Below, one piece after another: positions 1 to 10,868 of a DNA stretch of 64,000 bases (the first letter of the stretch is position 1; each line of letters begins with the position of its first letter). A program made the position numbers and the translations under genes. Under the pieces are notes generated by a model that saw only the letters and a list, made by a program, of their open reading frames with translations, searched no databases and was not told where the DNA came from. This stretch comes from Boesenbergia rotunda (lineage: Eukaryota > Streptophyta > Magnoliopsida > Zingiberales > Zingiberaceae): assembly GCA_024364735.1 (NCBI GenBank), contig JAGFNQ010000831.1, forward strand, positions 30,839-94,838, given 5' to 3'.

Positions 1-1355
1 GGACACTATACTACGGTGACCGCTTATGTGTTCCGAACCAAGAAGAGCTCCGAAGGAAGATCCTTGGGGATGCACATAGATCTCCTTATGCGATGCATCC
101 TGGTTCCACCAAAATGTACCAAGACCTCAGGGGATGTTTTTGGTGGTCTGGGATGAAGAGAGACATCACCAGATATGTCAGTACCTGTCTGACATGCCAA
201 AGAGTCAAGGCAGAACATCAGAGACCAGGTGGAGTTCTGCAGCCTATTCAGATTCCAAAATGGAAATGGGAAGATATTTCCATGGATTTTATAGTGGGAC
301 TACCCAGAACAACGAATGGATATGATGCAATCTGGGTAATAGTAGGCAGATTGACTAAGTCTGCCCACTTCCTAGCTATCAGGATCTCCTATTCCATGGA
401 ACAGCTAGCTCAGTTATACCTCAAGGAGATCGTCAGACTACATGGAGTCCCTAGGACTATCATCTCAGATAGGGACAGTAGGTTCACTTCACACTTCTGG
501 GAGTGCGTACAGATAGCACTAGGCACCAAACTGAAGTTTAGCACAGTTTTCCATCCTCAGACAGATGGTCAGACAGAGAGAGTTAACCAAGTACTAGAAG
601 ATATGCTCAGAGCTTGTGCTCTAGATTTCAAGGGCAGTTAGTGCAGATACTTGTGCTTAGCGGAATTCGCTTACAACAATAGTTATCAGGCCACTATCGG
701 CATGGCACCCTATGAGGCTTTATATGGGCGGAGGTGTAGATCTCCTATCTGCTGGTACGAGGGTGGTGAGAGGCAAGAGTTAGGCCTACAGACAGATCTT
801 ATAGATGATACCACCGTAGCCATACAACAGATCCGCCAGAGAATAGAAACAGCATAGAGCCGCCAGAAGAGCTATGCTGATACATGACACAGACCATTAG
901 AGTTTGAAGTTGGGGATACAGTGTTCCTCAGAGTGGCTCCCATGAAGGGAGTAATGCGTTTTGGGAAGAAGGGCAAGCTAAGTCCTAGATATGTGGGACC
1001 ATACCCCATCACTTGAAGAGTTGGCAAGGTAGCTTATGAGTTGGAGGTACCTCAGGAGATGTCAGCTATCCACAATGTATTTCATGTTTCCATGCTGAAA
1101 AGCATATCCCAGATGCCACCTAGGTGATAGAGCCACAGACGGTACAAGTTCGCGAAGATCTCAGTTATGATAGTCGGCCTATTCAGATAATAGACCGAGC
1201 AGTTAAGAAATTGCGAAACAAGTAGGTACCATTAGTGAAAGTCATATGGAAAAATCACAGAGTAAAAGAGGCAACTTGGGAACCAGAGGACAGACAGCAT
1301 GAGGCAGAAATACCCAGAGTTATTTTAAGTTCGAGGACGAATTTTTTATAAGGTG
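1..1355 (+). pseudogene. Chromovirus A pol 3' part: integrase plus chromodomain (decayed)
   Basis: This is the C-terminal end of a Ty3/gypsy polyprotein whose 5' part lies outside the window. Reading starts just before the H2C2 zinc-binding region (H at MHPGST, C..C at TCLTCQ). The integrase core follows with its acidic residues in MDFIVGLP, ISDRDSRF and DGQTERVN, then the GKLSPRYVGPYPI and NVFHVSMLK blocks. A chromodomain-like stretch (VIWKNHRVKEATWEPE, about 1240-1290) ends the frame, which identifies a chromovirus, probably of the Tekay/Del group. Stop codons interrupt the frame at 639, 855, 886, 1014, 1123 and 1222, several where Trp or Arg is expected, so it cannot make integrase now. 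It lies directly upstream of its own 3' LTR. Confidence 0.9.
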
Positions 1356-1363
1356 TGGGGGAT

Positions 1364-3077
1364 TATAACGCCCGAAAATTCTCAAACTTAATTTTAGAAA
1401 TATCCTAGAATTAATTCTGGATTTATGGATATTTTTATAGAAATTTTTCACGGACAAATAAGGCAAAAATGAATAAAATAGAATGCACAGTAAAAAAATT
1501 TAAGTGGGGTTTGAACCCAAGATCTATAACATGAGAAGAGAATAGACTTACCAAGTGGGCTAATCTATTTTCGTTGAAATAAAATAGAGGGAAGGATAAA
1601 TAAGGTAAAGTTAGTATTTAACTTAGGGTTTATTTTATAACTTAATATAAATAAGGAATTAAAGAATTAAAGGAGGTGTTTTGAGGTTGCGTGAGCCCTA
1701 GGTGCGCCGACGCCCCCTCCTATTCTCCTCTTCCTCTCTTGCGTTTTCTTCCTCTTCTCTTGCCGCCCAAGACAAAGGGGAAGCCAAGGGAAGGTCTCAA
1801 GAGGCCCTATTCTCTACGGGGACCCTCGTAGACGCGAGGAGAATGCCAAGAAGCAAGAAGAACGTTGTAGTTCGACGTTCCCTCAAGAATTTCAGATTTT
1901 TATTCATAAGAAAACCTAGCGCAGGATGCAAGTATCCCTTACCTGCAGTATAAGTAGTTTCGGTTGATTTTTCATATGCTTTATTTCCTTGTATTTATGC
2001 TTTACGATTAGAAATCGTAAATTATGAACAAGCACGCACATTAGGTGTTTGTTAAAATGTTCAGTTCAATTAATGCTATAGAAAGCATTAAAGAATTGAA
2101 ATTCTTGCTCCAGTTTATGATTGAGACCAAGGTCCAACGGGATGGGCTCCTAGTTACCCCTAGGTTTAGATAACCTAGTAAAAGCAAGAATCAGAAAAGG
2201 AAAGAAAAGTATAAAAGACTATTTTATTTTCAGTTGGCATTGTACCGGACTTCGGTCCAGGGATAGGCTCCAAGTTGCCTCTAGGTTTAGATAACCTAGT
2301 ATGGGATGGGCTCCTAGTTGCCCCTAGGTTTAGATAACCTAGTAGAACCCTAATGGATTCGGGATTTGCTACCTCGGGTTTATTAGGGATGCGCGCACAG
2401 TTGGTACATTGCCGGGCCCACAGCAGTTGATTATTACTTTCACCTACTATATGTATTTAGTTTTCAGAAATTCATATTAGCATGTGGTGAATTTAATAAT
2501 TAGTTTTATGTTAGTTAGTTTCAGTTCCAGTTCAGATATGTATGCCATGCTATAGCTTACTTTTTTTTTTTAATTCAAAAGTAAAATTTTTATTGAAGTC
2601 ATGTCTCAGTTATATGCCATGACATTCTATGATATGTATTTTAGCATGAGCCTAGCATGATTTCTTATGGATATGAGCATGTATGTGCATAGCATGTTTT
2701 ACAAAAGCATAATTTGAGATTTCATAGTTTTGTGAGGCTAGATGGTACTTACTAAGCTTTATGCTTATTAGTTTGCATTTCCTTATACTGCAGATACAGG
2801 TAAAGGAAAGCACTAGTAGCGGAGGCGACGGGCTTGATGCAAAGTGTGTGTGATGGTGGAGTTGGAATAAAAGTCTTCGGAACTTGCAAAGCATAGAAAT
2901 AGTCTTTATTATGTTTCTTTTAGTTTTTCCGCAACAGGTTATGTGAACCATGTATGAACTTAATTAGACATGTATTCGTGGTGCCTAGTATGCTTGAAGT
3001 AGTTTACTTACCTGATATAATATTGGTTTAGTGAATGCTTGAATGCCATGAGTTACTACTTGTGATAGGGTTGTTAG
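1364..3077 (+). repeat. 3' LTR of chromovirus A, truncated
   Basis: The LTR begins right after a purine-rich tract (AGGTGTGGGGGAT) with TATAACGCCCGAAAATTC. It matches in reverse the LTR of element B (16067-18485), so both are copies of one family; the first bases are TA here and TG in B. A TATA-like box lies near 1647. Three copies of a near-palindrome (CTAGGTTTAGATAACCTAG) occur around 2160, 2280 and 2322, as in B. Similarity to B stops near 3077, where another LTR begins, so the last roughly 0.7 kb of this LTR is missing. Confidence 0.85.
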
Positions 3078-5516
3078 TGATATGAGAGAAGTGTCCTAAG
3101 GCAATCGCCTTATGATTGTAAAATATTTATATTAATAAATGATAATTCACTATTTGAGTATACATGCTTGTGTATTTGATTGGGATCTTAAACTCATCTA
3201 CTGAATGTCCGCAATACAACTCACAGCATAAGAGAATTTGTGATGAGATCACAACTAGTGATTATCTCTAAATGCGCAAATGTGAAGTATTGAAAATATC
3301 CCTAGTCGATGAATTGATAAAAACGGACACTATCAATTCTGTTGAGACTAGCATGGGTTATTCTCTAATCAGCTGATTCTCACTGGCTGGTGACATTGGG
3401 ATATCCGGAGATAAACATGGATGCTAGTTAAGGGAACTAGTTCATTGGAGTGACTAGCTGTAAGACTTCATATGGGAATCTACATGTAGATATGTCAATG
3501 AAGATCTTACTGTGGCTTAAGTGCGATGTTCCTTTGACTTGCGGTGTTCAAGTCATCTTGGTCATGGAGACTTATACTTTGACATCTTAAGCAAGCATCT
3601 CCAAGGAGGTGTGGACCCAGGATGATCGGGTATAAGCCGAAGTGCCCGAAGATGTTTGAACAGCCTACAAAGGATTCACCACTCCTTGCGAGGAGATGTA
3701 TACCCAGGCCTATCGTCGGATTGTTACTCAAAGCCTCTGGCCAGAGCATATCATGTTTAGAGTGAGAGTCTCTGAAATACATGAGAGTAATTAGAAATCC
3801 AAAGGACGAGAAAGACACTACTTGGGCTAGGTGTGACGTAGTCAGCCTAGTGGGGACTGACACCATTGACCGTGTCCTGAACCAAGTGGGTATAAGGTGG
3901 TGAAGGGAATGGGGCACGATTCATTAGAGCTGCTGAAGGGTTTCAGAATAATTCCTTCTGAGGTCAAACCGTTGATCTTTCGATTAATTGGGGATCATGA
4001 TGTACTACTAAGTGCCACTCATGATCGTTCTATAATTAGTTAATTATAGACGGCCAACATAAATCGAAAGTCTATTTAGTCACACGCACTACGAGTAATC
4101 CGAGGGATTTAAAACGAGTTGAAAATTGGATTTTCTGATCAAGAGAAATAAGTCGAATCTGAGTTAGTCAGAGGCGCAATGGAAGCTAAAAATGGCTAAG
4201 TCTTTTGAAGGCTTTTTTGGGTGAATTAAATGAGTTTAATTCGCGATCGGTACGGGTCGGTTTTGGCCGGCCAAAGAGGGTGTTAACCCTCCTTGGGTGG
4301 CCGGCCATTAAAGGGAGAAAAACCAATTTAATTGGTTTAATTAATAAGATAAATCCAGCGCGATTTATTTTATAAATTATGGATAAATAAATTTGTATAA
4401 AAAAATTTATATAAATAAATTTATTCTTTTTATGGAAGATTAAAATAATCCATGAATTGGTTTATTTTAATTTTATAAAATCAATTATGAATTGATTTTT
4501 CATAATAAGAAAGTTTATAAATTTCTTATAAAAATTTATTCCATAATTTAAAGAGAAGAAAAGTTAGTTTTATTATAAATTAGTTTATAATAAAGACTTG
4601 ATTTAAACGGAATTAATTCATAAGAATTTATAGGATAAATTTCTTATGATAAATAATTAGTTTTATTATAAAGTTAGTTATAATAAAATTCATAAGAGAA
4701 TTTATAGGATAAATCTCTTATGATAAGTAATTTTTTTATTATAAATTATTTATAATAAGACTAGGCTTAAAAGAAATAAGCAATAAGAAAATTTATAAGA
4801 TAAATTTCTTATAACTATTTCCGTTAATTCCGTTAATTCGGTTTAGAGGGAGATTTAGCAAAGGAGTTGCTACTATATAAAGGAACCAAAGGCTAGCCCT
4901 TAATTCCAATCAAGTGATTATTATTGGAGCTCTCCCTCTCTCTCTTAATCTCTTCTCCTCTCCCTCTCCCTCTCTTGCCTAGGGCCGGCGCCCACCCTTG
5001 TGGATTAGGGCCGGCGCACCCAACCAACTTCCAAGGTGAAGTTGGCGTGAGCAATCAAGAAGGAGGAGAACCCGAACATGAAGAAGAAGAAGCGGATAGC
5101 GACTCCTCTCTTCTCGGAATTCGATTCCGTTACTTCATTGGTTAGTTTCCTAATCTCTCTCTTGTTCTTCTAGTTGTGCCTTCCGAGAATCTAGTAGTTC
5201 TCGTCGGCACAAAACTCGTGACTTTGCGAAGTCATCCCGAAGAGAACTCGGCGTGGACGCGAATAGAGGCGAAGCTTCCAAGGGACGCTACGGTTGGATC
5301 TCGTCCCTTTCTTCAAGTTACGCGAGGTACTTGGTAAATTAGTTTACTTTTCCGAAAACTTTTATTTTATGATTATGTCGATACACTATAAGGTTGCATG
5401 CTAGATACGAAGTTAAAATAATTTAGGAAATTATTTTATGCAAATTCTTCCGCTGCACGTAAAAATTTAAAATTTTACGAACTCGTATCCTTGTCGACAT
5501 GCACCCGGTCCCAACA
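3078..5516 (+). repeat. Solo LTR or LTR fragment of a Copia-like element
   Basis: The segment has TG...CAACA ends, a TATA box at 4874, a pyrimidine-rich leader and a CTTCCGCTGCACG stretch near its end, all usual for monocot Copia LTRs. No retroviral coding domain is present; the short frames at 3507-3917 and 4924-5145 look accidental. It replaces the end of LTR A on the left and the N-terminal half of a gag gene on the right. The flanking pentamers (GTTAG and TGTAG) do not match, so it is not a simple solo LTR in its original site. Positions 4320-4840 are very AT-rich with short TTATAA-type iterations. The left border is inferred from where similarity to LTR B ends. Confidence 0.65.
4874..4883 (+). 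promoter_or_regulatory. TATA box within the Copia-like LTR
   Basis: TATATAAAGG is followed about 30 bases later by a C/T-rich leader (CTCTCCCTCTCTCTC). This is the usual arrangement of an LTR promoter at the U3/R border. Function is inferred. Confidence 0.55.
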
Positions 5517-8327
5517 TGTAGCATTTGTTCAAGCCAAGAACATAATTCGGACCTTTGTCCAAATCTCCAACAAGATGAATCGGTTGCGGCCTTGGCTAGA
5601 ACTCAATTCCAACAAAGAAATGACCCCTACTCATCTACCTACAATCCGGGTTGGAGGGACCATCCAAATTTGAAGTATGGTAACTCTTTTTACCAACAAC
5701 CGCCTTCCAATCATCAATTTCAGCAAAATCAACCCTCATTTCAGAGCTCACAGCAGCAATACCATGGTTTTCAGTCACAAAATCAAAATTTTCAGCCCTA
5801 TAATCTAGGGTTTCAAGTTCAGAATTTTCAGCCTTCGCCACCTAATTTTCCAGCTCAAAATCAAAACTTTCAAGGCTACATTTCCCAGCAAAATTTCCCA
5901 GCATATCAGCCCTCTAATCAGTCCTTTAATCAAACCCAACAGCATGGTTTTCAACAAAATCAGCAAGCTCCACCATTTCAGCCAACTAATTCATCCTTTC
6001 AAGGTCAATCAAGGAGCTTTGCTAACCAAGGAGGTTATGAGAGTTCAAGTGGAGGAAATGCGTCCCAACAGAGGGTTGAGGATATGTTTCAACAGATGAT
6101 GCAGCAACAACAAGCTCAACAACAACAAATACAACAAGTTCTCCAACAACAACAACAACAACACAATCAAAACGTTGAGAGACAAATAGGGCAATTGGCG
6201 AGTGGAATTAATCAAAATCAAGCTCACGGATCAAGCCAACTACCTTCCCAGACTGTTCCTAATCCTAAAGGAAACATGAGTGCTATTTATTTGAGGAGCG
6301 GGAAGGTCACTTCATCTCCAAAGAGTCCAAGAGCAGATTTTTCAGAAAACCGGACAGCAACTTCGATTCCAGCTCAGAACATGCATGAAACGACTTCAAA
6401 TTCAGCTGATTCCACCACTAGGCCGTTCCCAACTCCTTCCTCAAGCAACCCTCCAAATTTGGTGGAAAATGGAGAAGAAATCAGTGCCGAGACGCAAGGG
6501 ACAGCAGCCACTACGCAAAGGACAGCAGGGCAGATTTCAGCAGCTCCACTTCCGGCCAAAGAGGATGATTTTAGGGTTCCTTTGTCTTTTCCACAAGGGA
6601 GAACTCCAACCAAAAGACACGTGGAGGAGGAGAAAGCAAAAGAGTATAATGAGCTGGTGAAACTTTTTAGTAAAGTTGAAATTAATGTACCCTTGCTGAC
6701 GATGATTAAACAGGTTCCTAAGTACGCAAAATTTTTGAAAGATCTTTGTATTCATAAGAAGAAGCTTAAGGAAAATGAGTTAGTCAGCATGGGGAAGAAT
6801 GTTTCATCACTTATCCATGCCATCCCTCAGAAATGTGAAGACCCTAGCATGTTCACTGTATCTTGTGAGATAGGGAGCACCACGCTACATGATGCTATGC
6901 TTGATTTAGGAGCTTCTATTAATGTCATGCCCAGGACAGTCTTCCAGATGCTTGGCATTGGTCCTCTACAGCCCACTGGGGTTGTGATACAGCTAGCAGA
7001 TAGGAGCCAGACCCGCCCGGCAGGAGTTATTGAAGACATGTTGGTTAAAGTGAAAGAGTTGATTTTCCCTGCGGACTTCTACATTCTGGACATGGAGGGA
7101 GAGTATCTTGCACGTAGATCCCCACTCATCCTTGGGAGGCCTTTTCTGAAGACTGCCAAAACAAAGATTGATGTTTATGCTGGCACACTCTTGATGGAGG
7201 TGGGAGACACAGTAGTCCAGTTTAGCCTTTTCGATGCTATGAAGCATCCGAGAGAGGATCACTCCATTAGGAGCGTGGATATTCTTGATGAGCTGGAGCA
7301 GACAGAGTTAGAGGCTGAGGGATTTTTACCCGATGTTTCTGGAGGAGCTATAGATTCAGAGGAGGCTGAGAGATTGTTTACTGCTGAGACTGAGGATTTT
7401 TCAGAAGATTTTTCAGATGTATTTCCAGCTGGAGAGGTTTTTCTAAGTGTAGGGGATTGCACAGAGCCCCAAGGATCACCTATTTCTGTTGAGATTCAAA
7501 GTGTAGGGGATTGCACAGAGCCCCAAGGATCACTTGTACCAGTAGAGTGCTTACAAGAACTTGAACCTGATATGGAACCTATACTTGACCAGGAGGGAGC
7601 TATGGACACATCTATCATTGTGGAACCTCCAGGTATTTTTCAGCGCGATCAAGTAAGTATTTCTTTTACTTTTTTGGAAACATCAAGAGAGGTACCAAAA
7701 GTTGATTTTATTGGCTGCAATAGAATTCTTGATATATCATGTGTGGAAAATAATTGTGAAAATTTCATTGAATTATCCAAAATAGATTTCATTGATTATG
7801 ATAAGTTTCTTGATGCATCTTGGGTAGGTATTCATTGTGAAAATTTTTTTGAGTTGCCTAAAATTGATTTTATTGGATGTGATGCACTTTTGGATATATT
7901 TTATGCAAAGACTGATATTATTTCATTTCTTTCTTATCCTGCACGCTTGAGAGGGGTATTACATGGTTTTGCAGGGTCCAGAAGATTTCTGGAGTGGGAG
8001 CTTCATCTGAACAGGCTAAAACCCCCTGGAGGGTGTTTCAAAAAGAATAAAGAGGGAGGAGATGATTTTACTTTAATTCAAAACACTCTACCTCTTAATT
8101 GGGTTTTGTATTTAAATAACCTTCGTCCACCTGAACAGGTTGTTGTAAAGTCCAAGTGTGCGGGAGCGATGCACTGTAAAGTTGAAGAAATGGAAGAAGC
8201 TCTTTCGCACACCCAGACCCCTCCACTACCACGGTGGAGGCTATTTCTTGACAGACTCCGACCGCCAGAAATAAAAGGGAGTTTGATCTTTGTTGCCTTT
8301 TCCTTTATTGCATGTTTTCACTCTTAA
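5517..8327 (+). CDS. Gag-protease ORF of an Athila/Tat-like element, N-terminally truncated
   Basis: A long open frame (readable from an ATG at 5499 that lies inside the neighbouring LTR) encodes about 936 residues of retroelement origin. It begins exactly at a CCHC zinc knuckle (C-X2-C-X4-H-X4-C), followed by the Athila-type block YNPGWRDHPN and a long Q/N/F-rich region ending in a polyglutamine run. A retroviral-type aspartic protease follows, with DLGASINVMP near residue 469. There is no RT, RNase H or integrase. The C-terminal third is unusual: a duplicated VGDCTEPQGS segment (7449-7531), a 27-residue unit with (K/V)(I/V)DFIG repeated about 2.6 times (7696-7920), and three copies of W-x-L-x-L-x-x-L-(R/K)-P-P near residues 831, 866 and 909. 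The capsid half of gag is missing upstream. Absence of stops suggests a fairly young copy or a real long product. Confidence 0.8.
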   Translation, partial: CSICSSQEHNSDLCPNLQQDESVAALARTQFQQRNDPYSSTYNPGWRDHPNLKYGNSFYQQPPSNHQFQQNQPSFQSSQQQYHGFQSQNQNFQPYNLGFQVQNFQPSPPNFPAQNQNFQGYISQQNFPAYQPSNQSFNQTQQHGFQQNQQAPPFQPTNSSFQGQSRSFANQGGYESSSGGNASQQRVEDMFQQMMQQQQAQQQQIQQVLQQQQQQHNQNVERQIGQLASGINQNQAHGSSQLPSQTVPNPKGNMSAIYLRSGKVTSSPKSPRADFSENRTATSIPAQNMHETTSNSADSTTRPFPTPSSSNPPNLVENGEEISAETQGTAATTQRTAGQISAAPLPAKEDDFRVPLSFPQGRTPTKRHVEEEKAKEYNELVKLFSKVEINVPLLTMIKQVPKYAKFLKDLCIHKKKLKENELVSMGKNVSSLIHAIPQKCEDPSMFTVSCEIGSTTLHDAMLDLGASINVMPRTVFQMLGIGPLQPTGVVIQLADRSQTRPAGVIEDMLVKVKELIFPADFYILDMEGEYLARRSPLILGRPFLKTAKTKIDVYAGTLLMEVGDTVVQFSLFDAMKHPREDHSIRSVDILDELEQTELEAEGFLPDVSGGAIDSEEAERLFTAETEDFSEDFSDVFPAGEVFLSVGDCTEPQGSPISVEIQSVGDCTEPQGSLVPVECLQELEPDMEPILDQEGAMDTSIIVEPPGIFQRDQVSISFTFLETSREVPKVDFIGCNRILDISCVENNCENFIELSKIDFIDYDKFLDASWVGIHCENFFELPKIDFIGCDALLDIFYAKTDIISFLSYPARLRGVLHGFAGSRRFLEWELHLNRLKPPGGCFKKNKEGGDDFTLIQNTLPLNWVLYLNNLRPPEQVVVKSKCAGAMHCKVEEMEEALSHTQTPPLPRWRLFLDRLRPPEIKGSLIFVAFSFIACFHS

Positions 8328-8862
8328 AATGAGTTCTTGCTAATAAACACATGAGTAGAGTAACATGAATAAAAGTCATTGTAAATACCATGTTATTTCT
8401 TTTGGACATTTTTTCTTGCATGTTTAGGAATAAATGTATCCCTCTAGGTTATCCCATAGCATTTTTAGAGTCTTTTGGAAAATAAATTAAATTTGGTTGT
8501 TAAAACTTAGGGTTTGAGTTCATGGATGAAATCTTGGATGCTTGAGTACGATTTTGCTTTAGATTCTTAATTGAGGATTTGAGATGGATTATTTTTACCC
8601 AGTGAGATTAGCCTTATTTTGTAATACACATATGTTATTGTATTCTAGAACTTGCTTAGGTTCTTTCAAAATCATATTTCAATGGTTGGATCACATCTAT
8701 AGGGACTAATCATTTTGTTTACCTTTCCAATTCAATTTTGGCAAAAATCATGTCTCTTCTGTTTACCTTTCCTTATTGCTAATCTTAACCCTAACTTTTC
8801 TATGGATTTGTTTGCTTGGGTTGTTTTCTTGATGCTATTTTGCCCGAGACGGACAAAGATTT

Positions 8863-8875
8863 AAGTGTGGGGGAG
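8863..8875 (+). other. Internal copy of the polypurine tract
   Basis: AAGTGTGGGGGAG repeats the tract that precedes the 3' LTR at 10854. It could be a central primer site or the remains of an older end-of-element joined to extra sequence. Confidence 0.5.
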
Positions 8876-10853
8876 TGATTGGTGATTTGGAAGCAAATTT
8901 TTATCAAGGATGCATTTCAACTAAAAAAAAATCTGAATTGCAGCAAAATGAGAGCTGCTGTGGGAAGTTAATAAATGGAAGGAAGAATCTGAGAGGGGCT
9001 GATAAAAAGCTGAGAAAATGCAGTGAAGAAGAGGAGCTAAATTCAATGTGCTGAATTGAATTTCGCATGGAACCCTTAACTTCTCCACCACTAATTGAAT
9101 GCAAGTGCTCTTGATGTTAATTGTTGGAGAAATTAGCAACTTGAGAAGCTTCCACCTTGGATGCTGAACTTGAAACAGGAGGAAATTCTGAGCTGCCGAA
9201 AGGATGAAAGAAGCTGGAAAAATCAGTGAAGTGCTATTGTATGAGCTGGTGCAGTGCAGAAATTGAAGTGCAGAGGAATTGAGTTGGAACTAATGTGGCT
9301 GCTGCAAAGGATGCTAAAAAGGACTCAAAACAAACCCACTCGAAGCCCAAGAGGTTTTGGAGAGCAGCAAGTTGATACTCAAGCTGGAAATTCAGTTATG
9401 AAGGAAGGAAATGCAGTGAAGCCGAAAAAAAATGTTTTTGATTGTGAGCTGACCAAAAGCTGAGAAGAAATTCTGAAACTGCCCAAATCTTTTGAGGAGC
9501 TATAAATCAAGATATTAAGTGTAAAATGTATCTGAAGTTGAAGGTGCACATTCAATTTCGGATCTAAAAGTTTCGAAGTGGAAAGAAAATGAAAGAAGTT
9601 GGCTGAAATTGAACTTTGTGGGCAGAATTTTCGAGTGGACTGCATCTGCTGTTCTTGAAGCTCACGGAAAGGCTGAGTTGAAGTTGACTCTGATCAGAAT
9701 TCAAGTACATAGTGACTGAACCAGCAGCGGGCCTAAAGAAAAAAAAAATTAGTAAAGAACAAGAAAAAAAAATCTGCAATTAGTATTTAGAGCTACCATT
9801 TCTTTGTGCCAAATGTGATGATCAGTCTACTTGAAGCACTTGAGGAGGGAGTTGATCAGATTTGAAGGCTGAAAAGATGAAGTAGAAAACTATGAAGAGT
9901 TGAGCTGAAAATGCAGCTGAAGTAGTGTGAGCAGTTTGTATCAAGAATGAAGCTGAAGTTGTTTTTCTAGACTATGAATCAAGGTAACAAAGTTTGGCAA
10001 TGCATCCCAAAAGTATTGATTGCAACTCATGCTGTACGAAAAAAAATATATGGATGCAATTGCTGATCAGTGCAGAAAAGCAAATGCAATATCAGGAAAA
10101 AAAAAAGAAGAGAGCAAAGATAGAGTTGGCACAAAATTAGAATTTCGGCACCATGAAGAAAATGGGATTGATCTCATCCAAATCCAAGCATTGCATCACT
10201 ACACTCTGAATTCACAAGGAAATCAAAGAAGGAAGAAAAAGAAGAATGAGAAAAGAAAAGCAAAAACAAGTTGGCACACAATAGGGAAACTTGGCACAAG
10301 GAAATCAAGGAAGGATTTTTCATCCAAATCAAAGGAATCTATTCGAGTTTGACTTCACAACACTTTTGAGATCATTAGGGAACTGTATGGAAAGCAAAGA
10401 GCATCAAAAATATCCTCAAGCACTCAAGTCTTCCACTTTATCCATTTTTCCACTTTTCTTGGCTCTTATTTCATTTCTCATCATTTCTATGTCTTTCAAT
10501 TGTTTTTATAGATGTTGATCCTATTCATGATTAATGGTGGAGATTAGATAATAAGCAAGCATATGGTAGTGCAAGAAACATGTGTGTTTGAGTGAGCTCC
10601 ACTTCCATCATCAACTTAGAACTTAAGGAGAGAGCCACCAAAATTTTCCTTGAAAGGCTATGAGTTAGATTCATCTCAATGACTCATGATGGATAAAAAG
10701 GCTAAGTTGTTGATTTAAGGACAAGATACTAATCCATAGGGCTTAGATCTATGAGAATTGACAACCTTAGGTAATTTCTTTTCATTTGTTTCTAATTATG
10801 CTTAAGTAAGCTTAAGGGATACATATTTAGATGTTTCGCGAGACGCTCAAGGT

Positions 10854-10866
10854 TAAGTGTGGGGGA
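10854..10866 (+). other. Polypurine tract before the 3' LTR
   Basis: AAGTGTGGGGGAG lies immediately 5' of the TGATAAGC start of the LTR. This is the position expected for the plus-strand primer of Ty3/gypsy elements. Confidence 0.75.
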
Positions 10867-10868
10867 GT

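Larger units (their letters stand above)
8328..10868 (+). other. Non-coding interior of the gag-protease element
   Basis: No convincing coding region is seen between the gag-protease stop and the 3' LTR. The sequence is purine-rich on this strand, with many GAAGTTGAAG/AGCTGAAG-type phrases and A-runs, as in the 3' non-coding part of large non-autonomous elements. It holds two nearly identical purine tracts: AAGTGTGGGGGAGTGAT near 8863, and AAGTGTGGGGGAGTTGAT near 10854 immediately before the LTR. The second is the expected plus-strand primer. Confidence 0.65.

Noticed and set aside
3507..3917. 136-residue minus-strand frame
   Set aside because: It lies within a Copia-like LTR and has no recognisable domain.
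6045..6227. Leu-rich minus-strand frame
   Set aside because: It is the complement of the glutamine-rich CAA/CAG tract in gag.
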